Of a DNA stretch of 64,000 bases, positions 9,179 through 19,743 are shown piece by piece; position 1 is the first letter of the stretch; every line of letters starts with the position of its first letter. The position numbers and the translations under genes were made by a program. Source of the DNA: Leptospira sp. WS39.C2 (GTDB taxonomy: Bacteria; Spirochaetota; Leptospiria; Leptospirales; Leptospiraceae); assembly GCF_040833965.1 (NCBI RefSeq), contig NZ_CP162142.1, forward strand, positions 3,656,065 to 3,720,064, in the 5' to 3' direction. The notes below the pieces were generated by a model. It was not told the DNA's origin. It saw nothing but the letters and a program-made list of their open reading frames with translations, and made no database searches.

Positions 9179-10217
9179 GAACCAAATACTAAACAAAATC
9201 AAAAATCAGGCAAGTGGTTTCTTCACTCAATTCTTCTCACCTAGCACCACTCGAAATTTACTGATTCTTTATACCATTCTTGTGGTTCCCTTCTTTATTT
9301 ACCATGAATTCCATTTACCTTGGCATTATATTTTTGTACTTTGTTTGGTCTCTTTATTTGTTGGCCTAATCATTACCTACCTAAGTTTGTATCTGATCCA
9401 ATTGTATTGGAAAGAAACATTCCATCCATTGATTGAAATAGGAGTTTTGATCCTTTTCATATTTGCATTATGGTTAGCAGAAGTTTTGATTTTTGAAGCA
9501 GGCACAGTATTTTTGTTTATCTTCATCCTCATTGCTTTTTTCATTCGCATTTTGTCATTAGCGGAATATGCGAGACTCTTACTTGCATTTTGTCTTGTAG
9601 CTAGCAATGCATTGATTTCTTTTAAAGCTTTACAAGGTGCAGAAATTCTTTCTGCTTATTTACTATTCAAAAACAAATACCAAATTGAAGAAAAAGATCT
9701 AAATCAATGGCAAGTCACAAATACTAATGAATACTGGAATGAAGAATTACAGTTTGGTTTTAATTTACCAGAAGGAATGTACTTTTTTAAACCAGAAGAC
9801 TTAACATTAGAAGATAAAACAGGGGTTGGGCAAATTGCAGGATTATTATCAGCGAGTGATAATGATGCAAATAGGTATCCCTTTGTTCGGATTTTTTATT
9901 TTCCTGATTATGTAGGTTTTCAAAAAGAACAAGCAGTTCAAGAATTTTCAGAATTTTTACAAATCCAAGTAAGTAAAGGTGACATTGAAGATTTACAAGA
10001 AATCCAACAAAAGGAAATTCAAGAATCTATTTTAGTCTCAAAGTTTTGGACTTTTTACGATTTGTTGCGACCTAGGTATTCAAAAACTGGATTTATGATT
10101 TTGGAAACCAGGAACCACGACAAATTATTATTACACATCACAGAGAATCTAGAAAAAGGAGAAATTCACGAACAAACAATTCGTGAATTTTTGACTTCAA
10201 TTCGATTCAGCAATTGA
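9177..10217 (+). CDS. Unknown multi-pass membrane protein
   Basis: A 346-residue protein. The first ~160 residues hold about four or five hydrophobic segments (for example LLILYTILVVPFFIY and YIFVLCLVSLFVGLII). The remaining ~185 residues are soluble, beginning near NEYWNEELQFGFNLPEGMYFF and containing alternating beta-strand-like stretches, probably an extracytoplasmic domain. No family recognised. The ATG overlaps the divergent gene's ATG by two bases; at the 3' end it overlaps the convergent M23 peptidase gene by 21 bp. Confidence 0.7.
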   Translation: MNQILNKIKNQASGFFTQFFSPSTTRNLLILYTILVVPFFIYHEFHLPWHYIFVLCLVSLFVGLIITYLSLYLIQLYWKETFHPLIEIGVLILFIFALWLAEVLIFEAGTVFLFIFILIAFFIRILSLAEYARLLLAFCLVASNALISFKALQGAEILSAYLLFKNKYQIEEKDLNQWQVTNTNEYWNEELQFGFNLPEGMYFFKPEDLTLEDKTGVGQIAGLLSASDNDANRYPFVRIFYFPDYVGFQKEQAVQEFSEFLQIQVSKGDIEDLQEIQQKEIQESILVSKFWTFYDLLRPRYSKTGFMILETRNHDKLLLHITENLEKGEIHEQTIREFLTSIRFSN

Positions 10218-11171
10218 TTGTAATGCGATTAATGACAATGGGTCAACAATTACACCATTGATCTTGGCACCAAGATGTAAATGAGGTCCTGTGGACATAC
10301 CTGTGGAACCAACAGTTCCGATCGGTTGTCCTTGTTTTACAACATCACCTACTTTCACTTTGATTTCATCTTGGTGCATATAAAATGAAAAGATTTTGTT
10401 ACCGTGGTCAATGATTGTAAAGTTTCCTTCATAATATGTTTTTTGTGCTAAAACAACTGTCCCATCTTGAATGGCATGAATAGGTGTCCCTAATTTTCCA
10501 CGAAAATCTACACCAGCATGAGGCCGACCTTGTTTGTTATTATAATCTCGCCTAACATAAAATTTACTAGTTATGTAAATTGTATCAAGTGGATTTTTAA
10601 AGTTTTTTTGGAACTGTAACTGACTAGATTTATTAAAGGCAATTTCCTTCGCATTTTTACATTCTTGAATAAAATCTAAAATGTCCTTTGGTAACTCTTT
10701 GGTAACAAACTTATCATCAACTTTGATTTGTTGGTTTTTTTTGATCACTTGGAACTTAGTTGGTTCTAAGATGATTTGGTATTGTTTTTGTCCACGTTTC
10801 ACAAAAAAGATTTTAGATACAATTTCTAAGGTCATTGCTCCAGCAGGTGTATCTGGTGAAATAGGTAAAAATGCGATCATACTCTTTTCACGTTTTGTGA
10901 GAATGACATCTTTTCCTAACCAACTGACTTTAAATGATTCATTGATCCATTTTTTATCCTTTGGAGTTAATCTTAAAAAGATCACTTCGCCACGACCAAA
11001 ACGACGTGCTTCCATCAAAAGAGAAAAATTTCTCTCTTCTTTTTTCACAAAATAGTTTCCAGAACTTATGGTTTGTTTTGGAGATTTTTTTTTGACTTCG
11101 CGAGATTCAGCAGGAACAGCTTGGACAAAAAATATAATAAGAGATAAAATAGAAATAGAACGAACCATCAT
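10197..11171 (-). CDS. M23-family murein metallopeptidase
   Basis: A secreted peptidoglycan endopeptidase of the M23/LytM type. A signal sequence (about residues 1-22) is followed by an unknown ~170-residue N-terminal region and a complete C-terminal M23 domain. The zinc ligands are all visible: HAGVD (His and Asp of HxxxD) and GPHLHLG (HxH), with the intervening MHQDEIKVKVGDVV element. It should therefore be active, cutting cross-link peptides in the periplasm. Compare the M23-fold protein at 52603, which lacks the first His. A PAS-GGDEF-EAL gene lies 12 bp upstream on the same strand and may be co-transcribed. Confidence 0.9.
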   Translation of the reverse strand: MMVRSISILSLIIFFVQAVPAESREVKKKSPKQTISSGNYFVKKEERNFSLLMEARRFGRGEVIFLRLTPKDKKWINESFKVSWLGKDVILTKREKSMIAFLPISPDTPAGAMTLEIVSKIFFVKRGQKQYQIILEPTKFQVIKKNQQIKVDDKFVTKELPKDILDFIQECKNAKEIAFNKSSQLQFQKNFKNPLDTIYITSKFYVRRDYNNKQGRPHAGVDFRGKLGTPIHAIQDGTVVLAQKTYYEGNFTIIDHGNKIFSFYMHQDEIKVKVGDVVKQGQPIGTVGSTGMSTGPHLHLGAKINGVIVDPLSLIALQSIAESN

Positions 11172-11183
11172 TCCAAATTTCGG

Positions 11184-13640
11184 CTATTTTGTTTTCGCGG
11201 ATTCGTTAAATTTTTTTACAAACGCTACAAATTCTGGTTCTGGGAGTGGTTTGCTATACAAATAACCTTGGATCATGTGACAACCTAGGTCATGGAGTAA
11301 GTCTCTTTGGGCAGGATTTTCAACTCCCTCCGCAATGACTTCCAAACCAAGAGAATGTGCCATGTTGATGATGGCCTTACAAATGGCTCTATCATCTTCA
11401 TTCAGTTCTAAATCAACTACAAAAGAACGGTCAATTTTGATCACATCGGCATTGATTTTTTTTAGATAACTCAAAGAACTATAACCTGTTCCAAAATCAT
11501 CGATAGAAACTTTAATTCCGAGTTCGGACAAATACTCAAATGCTTCGATACTTTTTTCCGGATTTTCCATGATGGAACTTTCTGTTAGTTCCAATTCAAT
11601 TTCTTCAGGATTGATTCCATATTGTAAAATGGTTGCTTGTACTCGATGAGACCAGTTAGCACGTGCTAATTGTTTACCGCTTACATTAATACTCAGAGGA
11701 AAACTTGGTAAATCCATTTCGCACCAAGTTTTTTTCAAACGACAAGCTTCTTCTAAAACCCAATCACCAATCCTTTCGATAATGCCCGAATCTTCTGCAA
11801 CTGGGATGAATTCAATCGGCGGAACCCAACCCCGCTCAGGGTGTTTCCAGCGGATCAGTGCTTCAGCTCCACACACTTGGTTTGTGATTGTGGATATTTT
11901 TGGTTGGAAAAATAAAATTAACTCTTCGTTTTGGATCGCTTTACGAAGTGAATTTTCAATGTACAATCGTTTTTCAGAACGAAGTATGAGTTCGTTTGTA
12001 TAAAATTTATAATTATTACGACCTAGTTCTTTGGCTTTATACATAGCCATGTCTGAATTTTTTAACAATTCAGCTGACGTTACACCATCGTTTGGAGAAA
12101 GAGCAATCCCCATACTGATCGTCGTGAACAAATCCCTTCCCATAATATGAAAAGGTTGGCTTAAAATATCTAAAATTTTCTGAGCAAATTCAGCAGCCGC
12201 ACTTTTGTTGGGAACATCAACTTTTAAAATTCCAAATTCATCTCCACCAAAACGGGCCACTGTGTCAACTTCTGTCATCACTCGTTTGAGCCGTGCACCG
12301 ACCATTTGTAGTAAAATATCACCTTTGGTATGACCCAAACTATCATTGATGAATTTAAAATTATCAATATCGAAAAAATAAAACGCAAGTAAGGTTTCAG
12401 TTGATTTATGGTTTTTTAAAGCTTGGTTTGCATGATCGATAAACAAAGTCCGATTTGACAAACCAGTTAAGGCATCATAATACGCAAGGTATGTAATTCT
12501 TTCTTCCGAAAGTTTTCTTTCTGTGATATCAACACCAAAACTAATAAATCGTTTTTGATCTGTTTCAGAATCATCGATCGGAATGTATTTCCTTAATAAA
12601 TATGTAACTTTATCATTGTGGTCTTGGATGAGTTCTTCAAATTCAACAATCTCATTTTCTTTAGCAGCCACTTCCAAAAATTTGCGCCGACGTTCATAAA
12701 ATTCTGGAGGTAAATCCAAACGTTCAGCTAGATCAAAATCTGTCTTTTTAAAGAGCCATTTTCGAATTTCTTTATTCGATAAAAAAACAGGGTTTGTATA
12801 CTCATATTCGAAATTTGAATTTAATACTGCAATATCAGAATCCAAGTTATCTAAAATGAATTCATAAAAAGCTTTTTGGTTTTTAACTTGTTCTTGAGAA
12901 CGTTTTCTTTCAGTAATATCACGAAAGGTTGCCCAAATCGCCATTTTACCGTTTACTGGAAACAATCGAAAAGATGATTCTGTTGGAATCAATCTTCCTG
13001 ACTTGGTTCGTAATGCCGTACTTTCAATTAAGTTCCCTTCAAATTCTTCATCTTCATCTACCTCAACAGGAGGCATAAAATAAGAAAATTCTTTTCCAAC
13101 TATTTCATCCAAACCATATTCCAATACAACAACTGCTTGTTTGTTTGCATTGATGATTTGTTTTGTATTTGGATCAATTTGCATTAGGATATCTAATGAT
13201 TCTTCGAATACGTTTTCCAAAACGACAACTTTCTCGCGAATTTTGTCATAAGCAATCGAACGATTCATATCCTCTATCAAACGTTCTGCGAAGTTTAAAA
13301 CTAAGTCCAAATTCCCAACAGAATATGTTTCTTCTGTTAAATGTAAAAAAGTGGGATGAGCCACTTTTGAAAGTTCATCTGGTGAAAGTATGTTTGTTGA
13401 TAAAATGATATATGGTGATTCTGGAAAATGTTCAAAAATAAATTTTTGTTTCTCCATTGCATTGGAATCATTCCAAAATAAAAAAACAGCTGAATCTTGA
13501 ATGGAACCAGGTTTGATTTTAAGGATGGATGGAAAACTATGCACATTGCATGTTTCTATGTTTGTTATGTCACGTAGTAAGCGATTATAGAAGTTTGAAT
13601 CAGATTCTTCAATATAGATTGTGATCTGTTTGAGTGACAT
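11184..13640 (-). CDS. PAS-GGDEF-EAL cyclic-di-GMP enzyme
   Basis: An 818-residue protein that makes or breaks down cyclic di-GMP in response to a PAS-sensed signal. The N-terminal ~120 residues resemble a receiver fold but show no clear phospho-acceptor Asp pattern. Two PAS-like regions follow, each ending in a DITERK element. The diguanylate cyclase domain has an intact RFGGDEFG. The phosphodiesterase domain has EALIRW, ELTESS, DDFGTGYSSLSYL, KIDRSF and EGVEN, the usual complete set of catalytic elements. Both activities are thus possible; net direction is unknown. No membrane segment is seen, so it is cytoplasmic. A second messenger of this kind often controls motility or surface attachment. 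Confidence 0.94.
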   Translation of the reverse strand: MSLKQITIYIEESDSNFYNRLLRDITNIETCNVHSFPSILKIKPGSIQDSAVFLFWNDSNAMEKQKFIFEHFPESPYIILSTNILSPDELSKVAHPTFLHLTEETYSVGNLDLVLNFAERLIEDMNRSIAYDKIREKVVVLENVFEESLDILMQIDPNTKQIINANKQAVVVLEYGLDEIVGKEFSYFMPPVEVDEDEEFEGNLIESTALRTKSGRLIPTESSFRLFPVNGKMAIWATFRDITERKRSQEQVKNQKAFYEFILDNLDSDIAVLNSNFEYEYTNPVFLSNKEIRKWLFKKTDFDLAERLDLPPEFYERRRKFLEVAAKENEIVEFEELIQDHNDKVTYLLRKYIPIDDSETDQKRFISFGVDITERKLSEERITYLAYYDALTGLSNRTLFIDHANQALKNHKSTETLLAFYFFDIDNFKFINDSLGHTKGDILLQMVGARLKRVMTEVDTVARFGGDEFGILKVDVPNKSAAAEFAQKILDILSQPFHIMGRDLFTTISMGIALSPNDGVTSAELLKNSDMAMYKAKELGRNNYKFYTNELILRSEKRLYIENSLRKAIQNEELILFFQPKISTITNQVCGAEALIRWKHPERGWVPPIEFIPVAEDSGIIERIGDWVLEEACRLKKTWCEMDLPSFPLSINVSGKQLARANWSHRVQATILQYGINPEEIELELTESSIMENPEKSIEAFEYLSELGIKVSIDDFGTGYSSLSYLKKINADVIKIDRSFVVDLELNEDDRAICKAIINMAHSLGLEVIAEGVENPAQRDLLHDLGCHMIQGYLYSKPLPEPEFVAFVKKFNESAKTK

Positions 13641-13878
13641 GACCTAGGCATAGTAGACGAAAAATCCTTTTCCTTACAATTGATTTTTTTAACCATACGC
13701 CTATGCGAGAGCGAAGATATGTTTCCATACCATTGAACCAAAGTTTGGCCAATTGTTTTGGAATCCGACTCTTGCTGTCACAGAATTGTCAGTATTGGAA
13801 AAAAAGATGCCATTCCATAAAATGAATTTGATTCTCAATACCAGTAATGAAGTTTGGATAAAAAAGACCGAGGTTCTC

Positions 13879-14424
13879 ATGATTTCCCTAAACACAAAGT
13901 TTAAAACAATGGTTCTATTAGCGCTCGTAGCTGGGTTTTCCTTCCAGTGCGAAAAAAAAGAAGAAAATCAAGATGCTGTGAATCTTGCTGCTCTTGCTGC
14001 AATCTTCAGTTCAGCAGGGGATTGTACAGTAAACGCTCCTCCTAGAGCAAGTATCAATACTTTCACAACTTCTATTACTGCAAACGGATCCGGCACGATC
14101 TCTCAAACAGGAACTGTCCCTGTCGTGGCTCACAAAAATGCTGCTCTTAAAATTGCGGCAAAAAACAATACGGCAGTTGCTTTTAGTGGTGGAAGTGCAT
14201 TCCTAATCGTTTACCAATCATCTTCATGTCCATTAACGACTTCTACGACAACAGGTTTTGCACCTACTAGTCTCACCGCTTCTAGCGAATTTACAAACTC
14301 TTTCCTTTTGAGTAACTCAGGTACAATCACTTTCAATGTTGCGGGAGATTATTACATCTTCATTTATGCAATTCCTTCTCGAGGACAAACTGCAAATCTA
14401 ACGTATACAGTAACTAACCTATAA
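13879..14424 (+). CDS. Small secreted lipoprotein, unknown function
   Basis: About 181 residues. I place the start at the ATG at 13879 because GAGG (13870-13873) lies five bases upstream and the product then begins with a proper signal peptide ending in FSFQC; the open frame continues upstream to 13753 without a ribosome site. The mature part is rich in Ser, Thr and Ala with a Cys pair (GDCTVNAP and SSCPLTT) and beta-strand-like stretches. No family recognised. It heads a plus-strand cluster with the HmuY-like lipoprotein, the TonB-dependent receptor and the HExxH protein (5-bp gap to the next gene), so it may work in the same surface system. Confidence 0.72.
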   Translation: MISLNTKFKTMVLLALVAGFSFQCEKKEENQDAVNLAALAAIFSSAGDCTVNAPPRASINTFTTSITANGSGTISQTGTVPVVAHKNAALKIAAKNNTAVAFSGGSAFLIVYQSSSCPLTTSTTTGFAPTSLTASSEFTNSFLLSNSGTITFNVAGDYYIFIYAIPSRGQTANLTYTVTNL

Positions 14425-14429
14425 ACACC

Positions 14430-15086
14430 TTGAAGTACATTGTTTTTGGGATTCTAATTCTTTCTGTGTCATGTGCAAGGCAGAAGTCTGCCTTGACTGA
14501 CCAAGAATTGTTTGTCAACAACCTGATCACAAGTATTGTGAACGCAGGGAATCCCAATGCTTTAGACAAAATCGTATTCTCCCGCTCCAATGGAGATGGG
14601 AGTTATACTACTAGATTTAATGCCACCAATTTAGATTTTTATATTTTTTTCCAATTTGAAGGGAACAAACAAATTCCTTTATCGGAGAAAGATACTTTAA
14701 CATGGGATATTGCATTTAATCGATATAAGGCGGCGACTAATTCGGGTGATACCAATCGGTTTGGACTTGGTGGAGCTTGTAAAAGTAACACAACAGATTT
14801 TGGCGTTGCTAGTTCAACTTCAGCGGCATCACAAGGTTGTACAAGTTTTACAACTGACATTTCCACAACAACCCAAGGGATCGGCGGGGCAGGAGCTATT
14901 TATATTGGCAATCCACTCGTTACAGAATGGTATTTTTATACGATTGGATTTTTAACTCCTAAACCTGATATTTTCTTGATCCGATCAGGAACAGGTTCTT
15001 CTATTTATGCAGTGCATATTGAAAATTATTATAGTGATGCAGGGACCTCTGGATACCCAACCATCCGTTGGAAAAAACTCCCTTAA
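14430..15086 (+). CDS. HmuY-like haem-binding lipoprotein
   Basis: A 218-residue lipoprotein (signal ending LSVSCAR) whose mature region matches the HmuY family as I know it: a central [15 protein letters not shown] element followed by a Gly/Ser-rich stretch, and a C-terminal [10 protein letters not shown]...[11 protein letters not shown] closing. HmuY of Porphyromonas captures haem outside the cell and passes it to the TonB-dependent receptor HmuR. Here the next gene encodes such a receptor and overlaps this stop codon (TAATG), which strongly supports the pairing. The start is TTG at 14430; no ATG precedes the signal sequence. Haem as ligand is inference. Confidence 0.8.
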   Translation: MKYIVFGILILSVSCARQKSALTDQELFVNNLITSIVNAGNPNALDKIVFSRSNGDGSYTTRFNATNLDFYIFFQFEGNKQIPLSEKDTLTWDIAFNRYKAATNSGDTNRFGLGGACKSNTTDFGVASSTSAASQGCTSFTTDISTTTQGIGGAGAIYIGNPLVTEWYFYTIGFLTPKPDIFLIRSGTGSSIYAVHIENYYSDAGTSGYPTIRWKKLP

Positions 15087-17257
15087 TGGTATCAAACTTA
15101 CAATTTTGTTTCCCTATCTTATGTTTGCTTTTCCTCTTCTTAGGTGAGGTTCACGCCCAAACACGTACAAACGGCAAAACGACAAAACCAATTACCAAAT
15201 CGGAAACAACACCAGCTAACACACAAACTTCGCCAGTAGATACAAAAATTGAAACTACTGAGGATTCTGGAAAAGAAAAAACACAAGTTGGTAACGAAGA
15301 AACAAAAACGGAAGAATCTGCGGAAGAAGATCGTTTCAAAGATTTGGACAACAAAAACGGAATCGTAGTCACAGGATCTCGCGGAGAACGTCGACTCAAA
15401 GATTCAGCAGTTGCCACAGAAGTAATTTCTCGCAAACGAATCGAACAAACTGGTGCACGTAACTTAGGTGAGGTGCTTGATACCCAAATTGGTATCAATG
15501 TTACGCCATTTTTTGGTGGTTCCCAAGTTCAAATGTTGGGACTTGATTCCAAATATGTATTATTTTTAGTAGATGGGCAAAGGGTTGCCGGAAGACTTAA
15601 TAACACCATTGATTTAACTCGTTTCAAAGTGCAAAACATAGAAAGGATTGAAATTGTAAAAGGTAGTTCTTCCTCTTTATATGGAGCTGATGCCATTGGG
15701 GGAGTGATCAATATCATCACCAAACAAGCAGAAAAACCAGAACATTACCAATTCCGTACAACGTATGGAAACGGACGCCAAATGAATTTTGGATCTCAAG
15801 GCGAAAAAAACATGATCGCCGATGTTGGTTTTAAAAATAATTTTGTGGCGACAAATTTTTTTGGTGGGTTTAACCAAGCAGCTGCTTATGACTTAGATCC
15901 AAGAACTCCCGCTACCACAGGAAACTCTTTCCAAGACAATAACCTTGGTGGTAATATGACTTTTAATCCTGATGGACAATTTAAAGTCAAAACTGGGATC
16001 AATTATTTAAACCGCAACCAAGCTGGTGTTGATTCTCGCGCTACCGGTGGTGTGTTTGATCGTACAAACATGACTAACGACTTTTTAGCGTTAGGTGCTC
16101 TAGAATATGCCTATGGAAAAAAGAATATGGTCTCACTCCGCGGGAATTTTTCTCGTTGGGAAAACCATTACAAATTGGACCAACGAAATTCTAATGAACT
16201 CGATGTTAGAGAAATCACAAATGAATTTTCCTCACAAGGCGTAGCCCAAATTGATCATGAAGTCCACAAAGATCACATGATCACTGCTGGATTGGAATCA
16301 TTTTCAGAAGAATTACAATCGGATCGATTGGAACGTAGGAATGCTTATAGAACAAGGCGCGCTGCTTTTATCCAAGATGAATGGGTGGTTTGGCGCCAAG
16401 GTTTTGTTTGGCGGCTCGTACCTGGTGTCCGTCATGATGTGGATTCCCAATTTGGTGGACAAACCACTCCTAAAATTGCAACTAAGGTAGACATTACTAG
16501 TAATTTAGTCTTTCGAGCAAGTTATGGAAAAGGATTTCGACCACCTTCCTTTCGTGAATTGTATTTACGATTTGAAAATCCAGGAGTTGGTTACACGGTT
16601 GAAGGGAATGACAAACTCAGACCCGAGAAATCAACCACAGTAAATGCAGACTTAGAATATTCTCCTTATAAATATTGGACCTTATCACTCAGTGTCTTTC
16701 GGAATGATATCACTGACCTAATCCAATACAGTTTTGGAACTCGCACAAGTGAGTTTGCTACTTTCCAATTAAAAAACGTCCAACGAGCTTACACAAGAGG
16801 TGTAGAAGCAGGTTCCCGAGTTCGTTTTTTAAAGTATTTTGCCCTGGAACTGGGTTATAACCAAACAGATACAAGGGACCTAACAACGGATAGACCTCTT
16901 GAAGGCCGAGCACTACACCAAGGTACAATGAATTTTTTTGTAAATGCTCCTGATGGTTGGGAATTTGCATTACGTGCCAAAAGGTTAGACAAACGTCCTT
17001 TTTATAGCACAACGAATGATTTTACAGCAGGTACGAGTACAGCACTCATTGACCAGCAGACGAAAAGTGTTGAGGAAAACAACAAAGTGGTCTATGGAAA
17101 ACCATTTACCCTGCTCAATGTTCGGATGGAGAAAAAATTTTTTGAAGGAAGGATGTCACTCTTTTTAGGAGTAGACAATGTTTTGGACCAATACGAGCTT
17201 ACTTACAATCCTATTCGTCCAAGGTTTTACTATGGCGGACTACAAGCCACATTCTAA
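15086..17257 (+). CDS. TonB-dependent outer-membrane receptor (probable HmuR-type)
   Basis: A 723-residue outer-membrane receptor importing a ligand with TonB energy. From the ATG at 15086 a signal peptide ends near VHAQ. A low-complexity Thr/Glu/Lys-rich linker (about residues 25-85) precedes [17 protein letters not shown] and the plug domain ([21 protein letters not shown], then [10 protein letters not shown] and [19 protein letters not shown]). The rest is a beta barrel, with the conserved [19 protein letters not shown] and a C-terminus ending in Phe (GGLQATF). The gene overlaps its HmuY-like neighbour by one base and the next gene by 26 bp. Haem is the likely cargo by context. An upstream TTG at 15068 is possible but less likely. 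Confidence 0.93.
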   Translation: MVSNLQFCFPILCLLFLFLGEVHAQTRTNGKTTKPITKSETTPANTQTSPVDTKIETTEDSGKEKTQVGNEETKTEESAEEDRFKDLDNKNGIVVTGSRGERRLKDSAVATEVISRKRIEQTGARNLGEVLDTQIGINVTPFFGGSQVQMLGLDSKYVLFLVDGQRVAGRLNNTIDLTRFKVQNIERIEIVKGSSSSLYGADAIGGVINIITKQAEKPEHYQFRTTYGNGRQMNFGSQGEKNMIADVGFKNNFVATNFFGGFNQAAAYDLDPRTPATTGNSFQDNNLGGNMTFNPDGQFKVKTGINYLNRNQAGVDSRATGGVFDRTNMTNDFLALGALEYAYGKKNMVSLRGNFSRWENHYKLDQRNSNELDVREITNEFSSQGVAQIDHEVHKDHMITAGLESFSEELQSDRLERRNAYRTRRAAFIQDEWVVWRQGFVWRLVPGVRHDVDSQFGGQTTPKIATKVDITSNLVFRASYGKGFRPPSFRELYLRFENPGVGYTVEGNDKLRPEKSTTVNADLEYSPYKYWTLSLSVFRNDITDLIQYSFGTRTSEFATFQLKNVQRAYTRGVEAGSRVRFLKYFALELGYNQTDTRDLTTDRPLEGRALHQGTMNFFVNAPDGWEFALRAKRLDKRPFYSTTNDFTAGTSTALIDQQTKSVEENNKVVYGKPFTLLNVRMEKKFFEGRMSLFLGVDNVLDQYELTYNPIRPRFYYGGLQATF

Positions 17258-17876
17258 ATTCAGTTCGCCTTTTTTTCAAGTTTTCACACCGCTCTTAGTT
17301 TTCTTTATCCATCTATCTTTATTTGCCGATGAATCGAAGTTAAATGTAAAACAGAACAAAATTCTAAAAGATACATTTTCCTACCTTGAAACAATCGAAC
17401 CCAAACGAATTAAAATCGATAAATCCACTTATAACCGACACTCGCAGTTTGAATCTTTTTTTAAATTTCCGTTTTCTGGTAAAAAACTATCTCGTTGGAT
17501 CCAAACACGGATCAAAAAATATTCCTTCGGATCGACAGGTGATTATGTAGCAATGTACCAAGAGGGAGAAGTGCTTCTCGGTAGAGGTTTTTTTAGTCTC
17601 AATCGATTGGATCGAGTTTTAGTTTTATTACATGAAGCAAGGCATGCTGATGGTAAAAATTATCGGCATGTGGTTTGCCCAGATGATTTTCCCTATTTAA
17701 ACACACGAGATTGGAAAATCCACCCAGCAGGTAAAAAGGGATGTGATTCTGTCCCAGATGGCGGGTATGGAATCACAGCTTCTTTTATATTTGAGTTAGG
17801 AGCGTATGGTTACTTAAACCAAACAGAAGCTGCTTATCGTTACAATTCGGAAATATCGAGAGTGATCCGCGACTAA
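17232..17876 (+). CDS. Membrane-associated protein with HExxH motif
   Basis: About 214 residues from the ATG at 17232, which lies inside the end of the receptor gene (26-bp overlap). A hydrophobic segment at about residues 14-32 is a signal peptide or anchor. The motif LLHEARHAD (HExxH at residues 134-138) sits in a predicted helix and is typical of zinc metallopeptidases, followed by a Cys/Pro-rich part ([22 protein letters not shown]). A third ligand might be the Glu in [10 protein letters not shown] do not recognise a family. Its tight coupling to the HmuY-like lipoprotein and the receptor suggests a part in ligand acquisition or processing. The stop overlaps that of the convergent DUF3015 gene. 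Confidence 0.7.
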   Translation: MADYKPHSKFSSPFFQVFTPLLVFFIHLSLFADESKLNVKQNKILKDTFSYLETIEPKRIKIDKSTYNRHSQFESFFKFPFSGKKLSRWIQTRIKKYSFGSTGDYVAMYQEGEVLLGRGFFSLNRLDRVLVLLHEARHADGKNYRHVVCPDDFPYLNTRDWKIHPAGKKGCDSVPDGGYGITASFIFELGAYGYLNQTEAAYRYNSEISRVIRD

Positions 17877-18397
17877 TTCTTACAAATGTATTTTAAAGAA
17901 TCATCCAATGCGATTTGAGATTTTAGTCTCACTAAAATTTCCTTCGAACGAAATTCGTTTTCTAAATTGGATTTTGCAAAAAGATATGAATGTTTTTCTT
18001 TCATCAGTTTTCCTAATTCATTTGCATGTGTAGGACAACCTAAAAGAGAAGCCATTGCTCGAATCCTCTCTCCTGACCCTTTGGTTGTTTCCAACTCCAA
18101 TGGCCCTTCATTATATGCGATGAAAACTTCTTGTGCCATCTTTTGTTTTACAATTCCGTCGTTTGTACAATTGGAAGTCCCAGATGTAATCCCAAACGTT
18201 TGGGAAGAAAAACTTACATTCGTTGTCGCTGCAAGGACTTGTCCAATGTCATTTTTCCAAACAGGAACCATTGACCCAAGTCCACAACCAGCCATTCCAT
18301 AAGGCTCGGCTTGGATTGGCTTCACTATAGAAAAAGAAAATAAACTAATGATTGTTATATGAAAAAAAAGAATTTTAGAACTTCGAGTGGAATACAT
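17873..18397 (-). CDS. DUF3015-family secreted protein
   Basis: A 174-residue protein with a signal peptide cleaved near IQAEPYG. The mature part begins GMAGCGLGSMV and contains QVLAATTN and SQTFGITSGTSNC, the characteristic conserved elements of DUF3015 proteins, which are periplasmic or outer-membrane-associated and of unknown function. Four Cys residues (GCGLG, SNCTN, GCPTH, YICKN) could form two disulphides. Its stop overlaps the stop of the HExxH gene by four bases. A 73-codon gene lies 12 bp upstream and probably shares its promoter. Confidence 0.85.
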   Translation of the reverse strand: MYSTRSSKILFFHITIISLFSFSIVKPIQAEPYGMAGCGLGSMVPVWKNDIGQVLAATTNVSFSSQTFGITSGTSNCTNDGIVKQKMAQEVFIAYNEGPLELETTKGSGERIRAMASLLGCPTHANELGKLMKEKHSYLFAKSNLENEFRSKEILVRLKSQIALDDSLKYICKN

Positions 18398-18409
18398 AAA
18401 GACTCCGTT

Positions 18410-18631
18410 TTAGAAAGTAAACAAGGAATCCGTGTTTCTATCAACCTGCGGGTGTCCAGATCCATAATCTAAAACTTCCCCTTTCATGGAAATCACGGCC
18501 CAAGTAGATTCCTGTTGGGTATCAGTTTGCAGAGATTGGAGCATTGTATTCGTGAAACTCTCCAATTTTTGATGAAGGACGGAGTTTGGAAATGGATAGG
18601 ACTTCTTTTCTTGTACTTCTGTCGATCTCAT
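18410..18631 (-). CDS. Small unknown protein
   Basis: 73 residues, hydrophilic, no signal peptide or membrane segment. The ATG at 18631 is preceded by AAGGA about 13 nt upstream. It contains STWAVISMKGEVLDYGSGHP, which looks like a short beta-hairpin, but I know no family. It lies 12 bp before the DUF3015 gene on the same strand. Support is the ribosome site and spacing only. Confidence 0.5.
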   Translation of the reverse strand: MRSTEVQEKKSYPFPNSVLHQKLESFTNTMLQSLQTDTQQESTWAVISMKGEVLDYGSGHPQVDRNTDSLFTF

Positions 18632-18818
18632 GCAAATGATTTTCCTTTGGTTTAAGGATCGGCGGGAGGGCCGGAATGACTAAAGTTTAAAAAATCCAAA
18701 TTTTGAGTCAAGGAAGAGACATAATTCCGAAGACGAAAAATGAAAGATCCAAGTTCTCCTTTTCCCGAAGCCCAACCTTGCCAAACTTGACGTAAAACTA
18801 CCTGTTACGAGGACGACT

Positions 18819-19742
18819 TTGCTTACCCCTCAGATCAATTTATTCAAAAAATCCAATCCCATCCAAGCCCAAGTCCTAGCAAACACCCGTTTGACTCCCG
18901 AACTCGGTAAAGGGAAACGCCAATCAAAAGAAGGAGAGGCGGCAGTCCACCGCATCACGGTTGCCATCGACCATTCTGTTTATCCTTATATGATTGGCCA
19001 GAGTGCGGGGATCATCCCACCAGGACTTGATCCCGAAAAACAAACAAAAGGCCTCGCTGATGCCAGTTATACGGTGCGTCTCTATTCCATTGCTTCCCCG
19101 TCTTATAGTTTTGGCCAAACCAAAGACAATATAGAATTCATCGTGAAGCGAGACAATGTCTATGATGAAAACGGAAACCTTCTCCACAAGGGAGTTTGTT
19201 CGAATTATATTTGCGACCTCAAACCTGGGGATGTAGTGACGATGACTGGTCCTGCTGGGAAAAAATTCCTACTCCCCCAAACGGATTTTTCGGGAGACAT
19301 TTTCTTTTTTGCAACAGGAACAGGGATCAGTCCTTTTTTTGGAATGGTAGAAGAACTTCTCGTTCAAAAACTGATTCAATTCCAAGGACAACTTTGGTTA
19401 ATTTACGGGGCTCCTTATTCCGATGAAATTGTCCTTCGTGAGTATTTTGAAGAAAAGGCGAAAGAACATTCTAGTTTTCATTTTGTAACGGCCATTAGTC
19501 GTGAAGAGAAAAACAGTTTTGATGGGGGGAAAATGTACATCACCCACCGTGCAAAAGAAAATGCAGAGGCCATTAAAAATGCTGTGAATGGAAACGGTAA
19601 GTTTTATATTTGTGGCGGTCCGAAGGGAATGGAGAAAGGAGTGATTCAGGAAATGATGTCTGCTTGTGGCACTGAACTCACTTACGAAGCTTTCAAAAAA
19701 AACCTGGAAGAAAAAGAACAATTATTTGTAGAGACGTACTAA
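18819..19742 (+). CDS. Plastid-type ferredoxin-NADP(+) reductase
   Basis: An FAD enzyme moving electrons between NADP(H) and ferredoxin/flavodoxin. Leptospira is known for carrying a plant/plastid-type FNR, and this 307-residue protein fits: the FAD-binding RLYSIASPS element, [20 protein letters not shown], the NADP-binding [21 protein letters not shown], and a C-terminal Tyr (VETY), which in plastid FNRs stacks on the flavin. The start is TTG at 18819, chosen because GAGGA (18809-18813) is five bases upstream and no better start fits. It is cytoplasmic. A PC4-like gene follows one base later. Confidence 0.93.
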   Translation: MLTPQINLFKKSNPIQAQVLANTRLTPELGKGKRQSKEGEAAVHRITVAIDHSVYPYMIGQSAGIIPPGLDPEKQTKGLADASYTVRLYSIASPSYSFGQTKDNIEFIVKRDNVYDENGNLLHKGVCSNYICDLKPGDVVTMTGPAGKKFLLPQTDFSGDIFFFATGTGISPFFGMVEELLVQKLIQFQGQLWLIYGAPYSDEIVLREYFEEKAKEHSSFHFVTAISREEKNSFDGGKMYITHRAKENAEAIKNAVNGNGKFYICGGPKGMEKGVIQEMMSACGTELTYEAFKKNLEEKEQLFVETY

Positions 19743-19743
19743 C

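Noticed and set aside
15068..15086. TTG start for the TonB-dependent receptor
   Set aside because: The ATG at 15086 gives a clean signal peptide and a TAATG overlap with the HmuY-like gene.
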